Below, in pieces: positions 39,001 through 50,625 of a DNA stretch of 64,000 bases. A program made the translations under genes and the position numbers. This DNA is from Allium sativum (taxonomy: Eukaryota > Streptophyta > Magnoliopsida > Asparagales > Amaryllidaceae). The notes below the pieces were generated by a model that made no database searches, had not been told where the DNA came from, and saw only the letters and a program-made list of their open reading frames with translations. Numbering within the stretch: position 1 is the first letter of the stretch; every line of letters starts with the position of its first letter. The DNA lies in contig CM060915.1 of the NCBI GenBank assembly GCA_030737875.1, positions 362,201,863 to 362,265,862 of the forward strand, given 5' to 3'.

Positions 39001-40338
39001 AGATGAGGCTGCCGTACAAGATGCCTGGGAAAAGGCTAGCCAGGATGCCGAGGAGAAATATGTCGCTGTGGTGGCGAAGAAGAAGGCCCATGTTGAGGCA
39101 GAGAAGGAGACGACCTCTGGGTAGGCTAGGAAAAAGGAAAGCCGTCGATGATGCCCATCAAAAGGGTGAGAGGATGATGGCGGGAGGCACACATTGATGT
39201 CTCATGAATCTGTTACTCCTATGAAGAGTAGAGGAGGAAGAAGCGGTTCTGGAAGGAAGGGTCCCATTACTGGTGGTGACCTGCCAAGTGTCAAACCTGT
39301 ATAGAAAAAAGAGAAAAGATAAGGATGAGTAGCTTCAGTAATTATTAAAGGAATTATAGATAATTTGGGTTAGGTGGACCGATAGTTTATGTGCGTTCGG
39401 TCCTCGCTTTTGGTCCTTAAAGACATGGTGTGGTATTCATGTACACCCTGTCATCAGGGAGAAGAGATGTTAGACATGTATTCTATTTAATGTGTGTCTG
39501 TGAAAATGAAGTATGAATTTGTAAAGATCGCATTTCGTGTTAATTGTTCGAACGTTCTTCTCATGTTTTCCAGCGTCCTGTACTTGCACAAGCATACTTG
39601 TTGTTACACCAACATAAATGCGACCGGAGACCGCACTCTGGGTCGATTACTCCAGAGGGGTGTAATAGAGCGCTGGCTTCTAGTAAGTTTCCCTTAGCTC
39701 AGGAAAACCGTAGTTTGCGAAGCCAAGCTGAGCGCCTACTGTTTTGGATTGCTTGGGGTTAATCCCAAGTGTAGCAAAGGCGTATGACATCGTGTCATGC
39801 GGTCCATCTGGTGTGTGGCTCTCTCGTCGTTCACCGAGTTGTGGCAAGCGATGGCGTCATTTATTCACCGGAGAAAAGCCCGGACCATTAGCCTGTAGGG
39901 TCCGATCATGTCCATGGGCTGCACCTAAGCCTTTAGAGCTTCAGGGAGAAAATGATTTAACGTTGGCCTTGGTGCTGCGCCGAGATTCGACAGACGCCCG
40001 AATCCCAACCTGAGGGGTCGGTTGAAGCCGTGCGAGTAGTTATCCTCGCGATAGATTGGCTGATGGGCTGCCCCCAATCCCTGGGACTTGAAGGCTGAAC
40101 GATTTATCCTCGGTCTTGGTGTTGGGCCGAGATTCGAGTTAGTGGTTATTTATACTCGGTCGCGTCATGGGCCAGCGACTCAAGTAGCGTTGACGGCTCC
40201 CGTGCTCGGGGTGCCGGTCATAGGTAGTGGTATTTGTCCTCGATGTGGGCTCGAGGCTTGGATGGCGGCATTAGCTTCCGTCATTGGGATGTTGCTGCGG
40301 CGATCCGGAGTTGTTGTACGGAAGCCAGCTGTAGTGGT
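36043..40338. repeat. X-A: 4.3 kb non-pol region of the composite element
   Basis: This is visibly more GC-rich than its surroundings and repeated as X-B (45890-51588) at roughly 90% identity by eye. It lies between gag and the 3' LTR, where pol would be expected, but no pol motif is present. Frames conserved in both copies are minus 36440-36820 with 46333-46767 (no known domain), minus 37323-37619 with 47236-47469, and several plus-strand frames. The phrase GGNCTGCCNCCAAGC recurs at about 37909, 38626 and 40065. An antisense coiled-coil-like coding remnant is listed separately. Confidence 0.7.
38697..39197 (+). pseudogene. Antisense coiled-coil-like coding remnant in X-A
   Basis: This lies on the strand opposite to gag. 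The longest frame is arginine-rich and looks like a shadow. The neighbouring frame at about 38985-39130 is rich in Ala, Glu and Lys (EGQDEAAVQDAWEKASQDAE, then KKKAHVEAEKE) and looks like a real coiled coil, but it stops at TAG near 39121. It is kept in X-B. Antisense frames between pol and the 3' LTR are known in Tat-lineage elements such as Grande and Retand. That comparison is an inference from position, since I see no transposase-like domain. Confidence 0.4.
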
Positions 40339-42289
40339 TAGTCAAACATGTCATGCACGGAGTGAGGGAGGTGTAAGCACAAAAGGGGTTCGGGAAACTG
40401 AACAACATTTCTACTGATAACTTGTCAGTCATAGCCTTTACAATTCTTTGAATTGCAAGAAAACAAAACATCATTGGAAAGTATAAACAACTGCACATTA
40501 AGCTATGTAAAGTAGCGGCAAAATTGTTCGTTGTTCCACGCTCTTGGAAGGTCGACTCCGTCCACGATTGAGAGTTTGTAAGTTCCATTGTTGAGCTTTC
40601 GTTGTATGACTATGGGCCTTCCTAACGAGGAGCGAGGCCTACAAGTGGAGGAAAGACTCATTTGAAGACGAGGTTGCCGATGTGCGTTAGAGCGGGCCTT
40701 CGGTTAAGCTTCCAGTCTTCCCCCAAGTGGTCTGAACACTAATTAGAGGAGGATAGCTATGATACAGTGAAGAGGAGGTGTGTCCTGGAGAAGTGGCCTT
40801 GCTTTGCGTTTTCATTTCATCTTTTTTGGCAAGCCCATATATACATAGGCTGGAATGAGGCATCTATCCATGAATGGATGATTCTATTTGAATTGCAATG
40901 GTAACGATTATTGAAAAGGTTGCAACCCTTTACCAACAGGTATTTCCGTTGGCAATTGCGCTTGAGATCCCATTTTCTGACCTTTAAAAAGTAATGTGTA
41001 TGCCTTCTTTATGATATTGAATCATCTCTCTCGCCTGGGAGAGCTGATGGTGTTAATGAGTCGATGGCCAATATCTCCAATGATAACCTCGGGGATTGTG
41101 TAGAGGATGATCGTGGGCCTGGCAGAGGACTGGAACTCTCGGGCTTGCTTCCAAACGTTTCTCTGGTAATGCTTCCCATCGTGTCCCCTGCTGATTGGAG
41201 AGGGTCGGGAGTGTCGTATGGAGGACCAAAAAGGACATGGCACAGCGAAAAGGAGGTGTCTTTTATAGGAGAAAGTTCACCTTTCGTTTTTGTTCTGCTT
41301 CCAATAAGGGAGGCATAGGCAGTGAGGAGTCGCAAACTAGTATCTCTGATGACAACCTAAAGTCAACTACGCCATGGAAGCTGTAGCCCTGATGAGGTAG
41401 GGGGATGATCTTGAGGGATTAGTTGTCAATCGAGGTCATGTTACTGGGAATATTTGATGAGGGCTGAGTAGCTCAGAGATCCCATGCACTGGGGATCCTC
41501 TATGAGCATCGAGTGGCTCGAAGTTCCTACGTAGTGAGAACCTTCGATGGGCGTCGAGTGGCTCCGAGATCCTGTGTAATGGGAGTCTTCGATGAGCGTT
41601 GAGTGACCCGGAGTTCCCATGCAGATGAGTTCCCCGCTATCGTCCTGCAAGTGACAAAACATGTTTGTGTTGTGTCCGCGGATGTTGAAGAACCGATAAT
41701 ATCCTATAGAGTCCCTTGGTGTGCTCGTCGGACTTTTAGGTCTTGGCCTTCTACATGGTTGGGAATTGCATGCTGCTAGGTAGATTTTCCTAGGGGTGTC
41801 CTTGAAAGAAGTACAGCTGCGGAAAGAAGGAAGCCAAAGGTGCTTCCTTTTACTGTTGCAACTACCTTTGCTGGTGCATGCAAGATCGCGCAGAGTGGTG
41901 GAATTTGAGTTCTTGGAGCCCTAGGTGTTGCCACGAGGAAGGATGTTAAGGTGATAAGTTCAATTCCTTTATACTAACTTTTGGCATAGGAAGTAGTCGG
42001 CGATAATTGGAGGTTGGGCTCCGGCCGCATTATAGAGGTCGTGATCTAATCTAGGACTTTGGAGCCTAGCGCGCCTTCTTGACAGAAGGTCTTCGGCAAT
42101 CCGTGAGTCTCTAACTTCGATTACATGTTGTTGTGGAAGTCGGTTGAAGTGAATTTGGGCCCAGTTGGATGCTAGAAGCGTAGGCGATAAGTTCAGACTT
42201 ATAGCAGTTTGAGTACGCCTAATGGAGGCTTGACTATCAGAGCCGGGGATGGCCAGGATGACGCATTCCATTTTTTATGGTGATTCTGA
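40339..42289. other. Middle of the composite element, mostly unrecognised
   Basis: Non-repeated DNA between X-A and the gag remnants. A 48-bp tandem repeat lies at 41455-41635. The minus-strand frame 41969-42271 (100 residues, containing LNLSPTLLASNWAQ) follows directly on the second gag remnant but matches nothing I know. A minus-strand frame at 41009-41335 is also unrecognised. No protease, reverse transcriptase or integrase motif is visible. Confidence 0.5.
41455..41635. repeat. 48-bp tandem repeat, about 4 units
   Basis: Imperfect units built around GAGCATCGAGTGGCTC followed by a GATCC or GTTCC motif. The minus-strand translation repeats roughly every 16 residues (HSTLIEDSHYTGS and variants). 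Probably part of a non-coding or decayed spacer in the element. Confidence 0.65.
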
Positions 42290-43180
42290 TATCGCCGAGA
42301 TTATAGCTTAGTCGCGCCTTCATAGAATGCCACATATGGTGTGTTGAAGTGTCGGGGCCACTCATCTTTGTGTACGATCCTAGTGAAGGGATTACACCTC
42401 AAGCGGATTTCTCTTGAGTGGTCGGCGTTTTTTCGCATATCTCTTATGATTATTCGGACCATGTATGGGAGATATGCCAAAGGGGGGTTTTCTAATGGAA
42501 CCCGTCAGTTTTGACGAACTTCGGGAGTTCCATTTCGTCGACGTCTCATGTTGTACACATTCATCTCACCCTCTTTCATGTCATGGATGGTCTGGCTATC
42601 GAGGTTGGGCAAGCTGGTGTGCACCCTGGTCCAGAAGTACTCTGGCTCGACGAGCTGTTGGAATCTGGTTGTGAGTGGCGACAGTTGGGATCTTCTGAGT
42701 AGAAGGTTGGTTACTCGAACCTGGTTTGTTAATGTGTTCCTTGGCCGTAAGTGATGATGGTTCGATTATCATCTCATTTGTGTTGTCGTTATTGTCGTCG
42801 TATAAGTGTTGGAGCGGACGGCGATGTTTTTAGTCAGGCTGAACCTTCTTCCCCGACGTGGGCCCCTATCTTTGAAAGAAGAAATTTAAGATGCGGTGTG
42901 CGCGAGCAGGCGCGGTTGTGAGCAAGCTGAAGTAGAATGATGATGTGTTGACTTTCTTGAAGTTGGCGCATAAGGTTGATGTTAATCTTCAATGCCTAGC
43001 GCGAGAGCTGCATTCTCATATTTCTTATTAAGCATGTGAGTCGGTGCGTTAGTCGCAGGAGCTTCGGGGTCCACAAGTGGAAGGAGATCCGTTCCCAGCG
43101 GGTACTCTGCCGCTCGGGGCCGGTGAGAGGTACCGGAGTCAATTGCGGCCAACGAGGTGAGCGTTAGGTTTTCCAGACTT
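42290..43180 (-). pseudogene. Second, diverged gag N-terminal remnant
   Basis: The minus strand carries a decayed Gag start. NPFTRIVHKDEWPRHFNTPY and YEGATKL at about 42300-42400 correspond to NPFTRRVNEAEWPRRFSMPQ and YDGTDDP of the gag at 44076-44285. Upstream DNA (42850-43180) also parallels 44690-44960. The two copies are clearly related at protein level but well diverged in DNA. This is not a recent tandem duplication, and may be a fusion between two related elements. The copy ends soon after YEGATKL, so the Gag core is missing. Multiple stops. Confidence 0.72.
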
Positions 43181-43184
43181 CTAC

Positions 43185-45097
43185 TTAATGTCGGTGAGAG
43201 TCATGATGCTTTTTGGATGTACTGCTCAAGGCGCTTGTCGCGGATAAGCTTTTCGATTGCATCTTTGAGTTAACGACAATCACTACTATTATGCCCGTAC
43301 ATGATGTGGTATCTACAGTACTTGCCGGTATTCTTCTCATGATTAGTGTATTCCCTGTTGTACGGCTTCTTGTATTGAAGCGTGTTACATGTTTCCAGGT
43401 TGATTGTTTCCAAGTCTTCATTCAGCGGGGTGTAGGTCTCGTATGCCCAGTGGGGGGCGGGCTTCTTGGGTTCCATAGGAACCTAGCTGTTGTTGCGGCT
43501 GCCTTGCCTACTGTTATTTGGCCTTTGTTTGTAGGGACCTTCCCCCTTGTCCTTATCGAAGAGCTTCACTATCTGTTTCCCTTTGACGCTATCATTTATG
43601 GTACCCGCATGTGGATTGTTAGGCAGGCCGGCCCTGGAGAGTCGGTTTCGTCTCACTTCTTCTTGACATAAGTATTTTCTAGCCTTTTCATGGAAAGCGT
43701 CGAGGCCTTTTGGATGCTTTTGATCGATCCATGCTCCGAATTCGGAAGTAGGGAGGACTCCCTTTGTAACTGGAAGAGTATGGTGATAGGATCCGGATCC
43801 ACGACCTCGGCGAGGGAGACATTTAACCTAGAGAGGTAGCTTTTGAGCGACTCAGCGTGCCCTTGTTATAGGTTGGACAGGGTGAGGGCATTCTTTGGAA
43901 TCGGGATATGCACCCTGAGTTGCTTGACCAATTCCGTCGCTAACTGGCCGAAGTTATTAATGGAATCAAGTGGAAGGCGAGAGAACCACAACAGAGCGGT
44001 TCCTTATAAGAAAACTGGAGAGCATTTGCATTTGACAGGATCGTTGCCCCGACTCGAGTCCATTTGCCATTCATATCAATTTAGGAAGGCATAGGGATCG
44101 TCGGTGCCGTCGTAAAGCAGCATCTGTGGCATGCTGAAGCGTCGCGGCCACTCAGCTTCATTTACTCTTCTTGTGAAGGGGTTACGGCTAATGTGCGCTT
44201 CCCATGAATCGTGCACATTCCCTCGCATTTCCCTCATGATTCTTCGAACAATGTCGGGAAGATAAGTTGGATGGGAATCCTCCATCGGGACCTATGGGTT
44301 TTGGCGATGTTCCGGAGTTCTGTTGCGAGGGCGTCTTCTTTGGTGGATGTTTGGATCGTCTTCCTCCATGTCCTCAACATCTATGATTGGGTCCTGGTGT
44401 AGACGCTGAGGTGGAGAAGGGTGATGAGGATCCTGTTCTGGTAGACCACGGGCCATTAGAATAGCGGTCCCATCACCCTGATTAGCGACCCTTGGGTTAT
44501 GTCGATGAAAAGGTTGGTTGGTAGGACCTGGTCTGTTATTGATGATCAAGCAAGAGCGGTCTCGGTAGTGTGCCCCCTCATTATATGCGAGTGTAGTTTG
44601 GTCAACATTGCCGTTATCAATGGCGTTGGTGCAAACGGTGACGTTGTTCATGAAACTAAACCTCCTCCTTTGATGCGGGCCACTTGACTCGGAAGAGGAA
44701 GTTTCCGAGACAGTTGTTCGAGGTCGAGCGTTATTCCGAGCTAGTTGAAGTCAAGCGACGATGCGCTTTCTCAAAGTTGTCGCACAAGGTCGATGTTACT
44801 CCTTAATGCTTGATTAAGCTCGACCACTGTGCTCTCATATTTTCATTAAGCGTGCGGATTTGAGCTTGTATTGCGGGCGCTTCAGGGTCCACAATAGGAG
44901 GGACGGTTTCATTAACGACCGGGACATACGTCGGTTGAGGTTGTTGGGATGTACCGGCCTCGGCTGAAGAGCCGACCATTGCGTTCTTTGGTCGCTTTGC
45001 CATCGTGAGCAGACTCGATAGCAGTTTTAGCAAGGAACCTAAAGGTCGTCGGGGGTCGAGATGGCAAAGTGCGACAAAGGCGCAAAATTGAGTTCAA
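43185..45097 (-). pseudogene. gag: Tat-type gag remnant
   Basis: This is the structural Gag of a Ty3/gypsy Tat/Ogre-like element, read on the minus strand. In order: a variable N-terminus (44803-45033, with AEAGTSQQPQPTYVPVVNET), a linker rich in Pro and Arg (44292-44651), the conserved capsid start NPFTRRVNEAEWPRRFSMPQ plus LYDGTDDPYAFLN (44076-44285), the capsid core with LLWFSRLPLDSINNFGQLA (about 43920-44010), and a C-terminal finger KYCRYHIMYGHNSSDC (about 43270-43330). A stop lies just after the finger (about 43268), before LKDAIEKLIRDKRLEQYI. The frame is broken in several places. No protease follows. Confidence 0.85.
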
Positions 45098-45116
45098 CTA
45101 CCAAGAAAGCACCAAA
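45092..45116 (-). promoter_or_regulatory. Probable primer-binding site of the composite element
   Basis: Directly after the minus-strand end of LTR-B the sequence reads TTTGGTGCTTTCTTGGTAG, which begins with the TGG expected for pairing with a tRNA CCA end. I do not assign the tRNA. Confidence 0.5.
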
Positions 45117-45889
45117 TGTTGATGGCAAAAAATGTCGTAAACACCAAATATTCCAATTACTAGGAATAATCAATTTGGTCGTATAGACAAGAGCGGAAAG
45201 CAGTAAATAACACAAGAGATTTATAGTGGTTCGGCCTCATGAGGGCCTACGTCCACTCTAAAGTGTTGTTGGAATATTATTGATCACAAAAGGTTACAAG
45301 GTTAAGACCATCTCATGACATCTCATTACATTCATCTCAAAGCTATATGATGACATCTCTAAGCTATATGATGTCATATCTAAGACATGATGTCATCGGT
45401 ATCATATATGATGTCATAATCATCATATATTTAATACATTAGGGAAAAGACACTTTTTCCCTTCTTCTCCCTCAAAGAGGAGATGCCATTAAGGGAGCCC
45501 TCTAGAGGTCCCAAGGTCTCAAATTCCAACCCCTTTGAAGTGTGAAGTCATGGGTTATTTATAGGAAAGGGGTTAGGGAGGAGTAGGTGGGAGTAGGTAG
45601 AAATAGGGGACTATGGGACCTTGGAATGTGAGAGTAGGTCGATCGCCTCCGGGACTATGGGGCCCTGGACCCCAATCGGCGCTGCGCTCGAACCACGTGA
45701 CGGCTCGCCTTCATCTCGGAGCATGGACGTATACTGATGGAGGTCGCGTTCGAGGGATGCGACATTCTACTAGTGGCCAGACTCGAGTCTTCTGGTACTG
45801 GCAATGCCTCTGGCCTGTAATACCACGCGATATGTTGAGTGAGCTTGTCTTGTGTACTTTTGGGAACCAGACCAAAAGATCGGTTAATA
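45117..45889 (-). repeat. LTR-B, central LTR of the composite element
   Basis: 773 bp, from TGTTGATGGC to ATCGGTTAATA, one base off the expected TTAACA. A TATA box lies at 45556-45563. It is shorter than LTR-A because the CACACCTGGAGCC segment is missing near 45610. The probable minus-strand purine tract TTTGAGGGGGTAAA follows at 45890-45903. It acts as 5' LTR for the gag region and sits where a 3' LTR would be for X-B. Confidence 0.82.
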
Positions 45890-48545
45890 TTTACCCCCTC
45901 AAAGTATGTTTTGTGTTAACGGGACGTGCTTTTAAGTGAGATGAGTCTAGTATGAGTGTTAACATCTCCCTGCGGTGCTTAGTGATTGGTCATGACCTTC
46001 CTCTTGAGTTGTATGCCGAGAGCGCACTGGTTTGGAGAGGTTGGGACGCATTGTCGGAATATGCTGGTATGAGCTTAGGATTCCTACATTGCTAAGAGCT
46101 TTGACTTGCTTAAGTTTTGTGGCTTGTCTTGGAACCTGTTCAAGGTGTTTAGTTCCAGTAGATTAATGCCAACAAAAGTCAGTTGCCAACTCTTTGCATC
46201 GAAGTGCAAACGGTTCATTATTGGGTCATAATTGTGTATGCAATCACGAGTTTGCATGGGGTTTTGTGTGGTGCGATCTAAGCTGGGTTAGGTAACATGA
46301 AAGTGGATTGCACGCAATGGGCTTGTAATCACCTATTTTAGCTTTTCGAGGAGTTTTCGGATCGAGAGCCGACCGTTTGGTGTGTACATTTGAACCCTTA
46401 AGTCTTGTGGGCATGCATTTGAATCAAGTTGGTCTGCTCGGTTGAGATTTCCAAAGCGTGTATGCATGGTTATTGCCATGGCCTCGGCGTGCGATAGCCT
46501 TAAGTGGTGGTTGAAATGTTGTTGGGATGGAGCTTGATTACATGGAGTATCCGCTGGATCACTTGGATTTGCGAGGACAAAGTCATTTATCGATCCAAGC
46601 TGGTCCCACCGATCAAAGTTTTGGCAACTCTCATATGTAGATTTCGTTGTTAGGACAATACTTGGCATATGTCGTGGCATATAGTCACGTAGATTTTCCT
46701 TTGAGGTGAGATTGGTCCCAAATGTTAAGTTCGTGCACTTTGATGATTGGGCATTTGGTGAGTACACGAGTGGTCACTGAGTCATGATTGACTTGGTAGA
46801 TGGAGCTTCGAAATATGATCATAGCTTGGTGTACGATCCCGAATTCCAATCCCGGAACGTTCGTTCGGGGTATGTCGATCCCCTGATGGTAGTTGCTTCC
46901 TTTTTTCTCTTCTCCAGACAAAAGATCAGCTTGAGGCGTGGAGGATACCTACATACTTCTTTATGAACTTTTGATGTTCGAGGTGTTGTTAGGTTTTCAG
47001 GAGAAGGGAAGAGACATATGGAATGTAAGAGGGCTTTCGGATTTGGCAATCAAGAACGTGGAGCGGCGGATCTTGGGGAATGGAATTAGGAATTCGGATA
47101 AAGGTCGTCAAGTACGTGTGAATATGAGAATGGGCTTCGTATCTCGGACACTTAATAAACTCTCCTGATTTTTCAAGAGGTCCAAGTCGGTTGGAGGGAC
47201 GCGATAATCCAGCAAGTGCATGGGAGCACGACGCATCACTTCGCATTCCGATGACTTGGTCTTGGCTCCAAGCTTAGGCTAGTAAAATTAAACATTTGTG
47301 TGGCACCCGATGAGCGGACAATGATCAGTGAGTTTTTGTTTTGCGACACGGTCCTCGAGGAATGGACTTGCTTGGACTGTCGACCCGAATGCATATGTAT
47401 GATGTCGGCATACAGTTGAGCTATTAGGTACGGGATCCGATCAATATCCCAATCACGACGCAGTTGCATCTTGACTCAGGCTTGCGCTCGCAGTTGGTGA
47501 TGGCTATGGCGTTAGTTGTTAAGGCAAAAGATCTCCACCATGTTCCGGAGTGTCAGCTTTTTGTGGAGTCCGGGCACTGATGGAAAGCCGAAAAGCCTGA
47601 AGGGCCTGGACTCTGGCTCTAGATTTCCTTCATTGCGAGGTGAAGGCGCTCTCAAGATGGTGGCTCCAAGGGATGTTGTGAAGATAACGCTAGTGCAGGG
47701 ACTGAAGGGGATCTGATCGGGTCTTGAGATTGCAAGGCCAGTGCAATAATCGATAGAGGACTGCCCCCAAGCCCGGGTATTTGTTAGATTTTTCTCGACA
47801 TCAGTGACAAGCTAGCAAGTTCGGATCGGTGCTCAATGTTTCATGTCTGGTTTGTAATTGAAGTTGAACGTAACACAACTGGTTGGCAAATGATTCTGGA
47901 AATGAACTTTTTCGGACTGGCTGCTCGGATATGCGCGTTAAGATGTGGACGTTCGATCGAGTCGTTAGTCTCTAACGCAATTATGTCGTGGTCATTATCC
48001 GATCCGAAAATGGTGTTAATGGTTACCGGTAATCATGGTTTTAGTTATTAAAACTAGATGTCCTCGCCGCATTTCAATTCTCTCGTAAGTAGGAAGCTTT
48101 GGCATCGAGAGGTATGGGTCAGCTTCGCGTTGCGCTTAAGCATGAGTTTGCTGGTAGGGCGTTGAGACTTTTTGAACCCAATGAACCAATCATGGGACCT
48201 CGAGAACTTGCATCAAGATATGAATTTTTTATTTCGCATACTGAGAACTTGTCTAAATTCGCATGTTCCTCAGGGAACTAGTGATTGCGTAGCTCCCCCT
48301 GTCTTTCGGCTCAGGCCTCTATGCCCGGCTTACTTAGTATCGGTGGAAGGTCAGAAGCTTCCAAGACCCGAGCTTTTGGGTCTGAGTTACCCTCAGCACT
48401 AGGTGGGTGTTCCCATTTAGAAATGGTTGCTTTAAAGATTGCGTGATGGTCAAGATGGTGCAAAGATAGGTGGAGGACTGCCCCCAAGCTCGAGTTCTTG
48501 CCAACTTAAGAGGATGCGAGCGATGAACCACCAAAAGTCAAATAG

Positions 48546-49190
48546 TTGCCTCTTTTACTGGGCAGCCCCCCTAGAGAAGAGGCGACACCAGGCTTTGCCC
48601 CTGTGCTTCCTCAAGCGTCCAAGTCCCAGTTGGAGTTACAGCGGGAACAATCTGGAGTAGTAGGAGAACCCGTGGCTTTGGGATCCCATATTTATATGAG
48701 TCTCTTTGGAGGAGGAGAATTTGTGGTTGGCCGAAGTGCTCACGCGATGGGTGCAGCTGACGTAAGCGTTCAAACAATGCAAGCTAAGGTGGAAGATCAG
48801 GAAGCCCGACTGGTAGTAAAGTCTGAGCAGCCAAAGGGAAAGAGGGACAAGATGAGGATGCCATACAAGATGCCTGGGAAAAGGCTAGCCAGTATGCCGA
48901 GGAGAAATCTACTGCTGCGGTGGCGAAGAAGTAGGCCGATGTTGAGGCGGAGAAGGAGAGGGCCTCTGAGTAGACTAGGAAAAAGGAAAGCTATCGATGA
49001 TGCCCATCAAAAAGGGGCGAGGATAATCGAGGGAGGCGCACATCGATGTCTCATGAATCCATTACTCCTGTGAAGAGTAGAGGAGGAAGCGGTTCTAGAA
49101 GGAAGGGTCCCATCACTGGTGGTGACCTACCAAGTGCCGAACCTGTACAGACAAAAGAAGAGAAAAGAGAAGGATGAGCAACATCAGTAA
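48546..49190 (+). pseudogene. Antisense coiled-coil-like coding remnant in X-B
   Basis: Counterpart of 38697-39197. The Ala/Glu/Lys-rich frame reads EGQDEDAIQDAWEKASQYAE at about 48840-48900 and is broken by TAG after AVAKK and again after KERASE. The arginine-rich frame of 175 residues (48546-49073) stays open in this copy only. I regard that as chance, because the other frame has the more protein-like composition in both copies. A GTAAG splice-donor-like site lies at about 48762 in both copies. Confidence 0.4.
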
Positions 49191-49234
49191 TTGTCAATGG
49201 AATCATAGATACTTTGGGTTAGGTGGACCGATAG

Positions 49235-50625
49235 TGTAACGACCCGAACTTTCTGGCCGACCTAAACCCAACAAGAAGGCGGACTCCTTTGATAACAAGA
49301 CTAATCGGAACATAAATAGAAGAACATTTTGTTGCTTATTACAACAATCACATCTGAATACCGGATATCTTCACATAGTTTGGATTATTACAGGTGTATT
49401 AATTGGGTTGTACACCCAAGATAAGGTAATAAGTGGTGATTGTCCAGTAATTAAAGATCGACCGGATATGCGAGGATCTCTCTCCTGTATTGGACGTATG
49501 GGATGAGGAATAAGGTGCCTATGGTTTTGTTCAGACCTAGAACAGACTTGTAAATGGATGTGTGTCTGACATTGGATTTTATTCTGTGTTGATTGATCTC
49601 TATTGAATATATATCTTTTTAGTGGTTGAGAATTTGTTCACTTGCTTAACACCCTTCTCTGAGACGTATGAGCTTAGAGGTTATATATCAATAGACATCA
49701 GTCGCATGGCGTGAATTGTCAATATGGCATGTTGGTATGCAAATGATCAAGGCATTTGTTGAAAAAAGAACCGTGTGGTTGATGATCAAAGCACAGCTTT
49801 AAATAGCATAGCTTTGTGTATAGCGTTAATTCGCAAGGCTCATACCTTGGTATGAACTAGAAACGGGAGAGGACTGCAGGGAGGACATGCATTTCTTTCT
49901 AACTAGGAGTGGTGTCATGGTATGGAGCTCAGACATCTTGCTTATATGGATGTTGCATATTATTTGATGGATAGTGAGGTACCTCAGATATATCGATCAC
50001 CATGGAGCTGATGGATTGATATGGTTGACATACTGACCAGACTTATGCCCTATAGGGCGGGGAAACGTATTGTTTAGGAATTACTAATCCTCAAACGTAA
50101 GAGAGGACCGTCCCTGAAGATCCAAGGTGTAGTTGCGGCTGATCCTGATACATAGTGCTTGATTGTCTCGAATTCGGTAAGCACGATATCTTGCCTTGGT
50201 TCATCGATGGAATCCAATTTCCAGTACGTGACATTTCGGTTTTAATTAGAGCCTAGTATGGCGACATAGTTGGATGAGGCACTATGTCATCTATGATTGA
50301 TACATGTATATTTGAAGTTGTTTTTGACCTTAATTTCTTACATTCGTTAGAAAGATATTATTAAACAGATTCAAATATTTTTGGTTTTACTGAAATCCGG
50401 TTTATTTTGAATTTTATACATTCAATTGAAATCTAAAATTGAAATTTCAAACTACCGCGCCGTTTCAGGCTTGTTTTATAATTAAAATAAATTTATTCAT
50501 TCTAACTTTGATTTAAATAAATTTTAAATCGTTATTATCTAAAATAAATCATTTTAAATATTCGAATCCATTAAAATAGCTAAAGTAAAAAAATTAAATT
50601 GGTTCTGAAAATCCGGATTGTTACA
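49235..50625 (-). mobile_element. Rearranged LTR of the giant-LTR family, nested in X-B
   Basis: A 1391-bp insertion from TGTAACGACCCG to GGATTGTTACA with target duplication GATAG/AATAG (49230-49234, 50626-50630; one mismatch). X-A shows the empty site (GGACCGATAGTTT). It is much shorter than the 5.4-6.6 kb LTRs. The ends are antisense on the + strand like the other copies, but the middle (about 49390-50327) is in the opposite sense, matching 1-600 directly and 16400-17290 only as reverse complement. It is therefore an LTR with an internal inversion and a large deletion, and has no interior or second LTR. Confidence 0.82.

Noticed and set aside
48546..49073. 175-residue arginine-rich open frame on the + strand
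   Set aside because: Open in one X copy only, and composition is unlike a protein. The neighbouring Ala/Glu/Lys-rich frame is the more likely ancestral reading.
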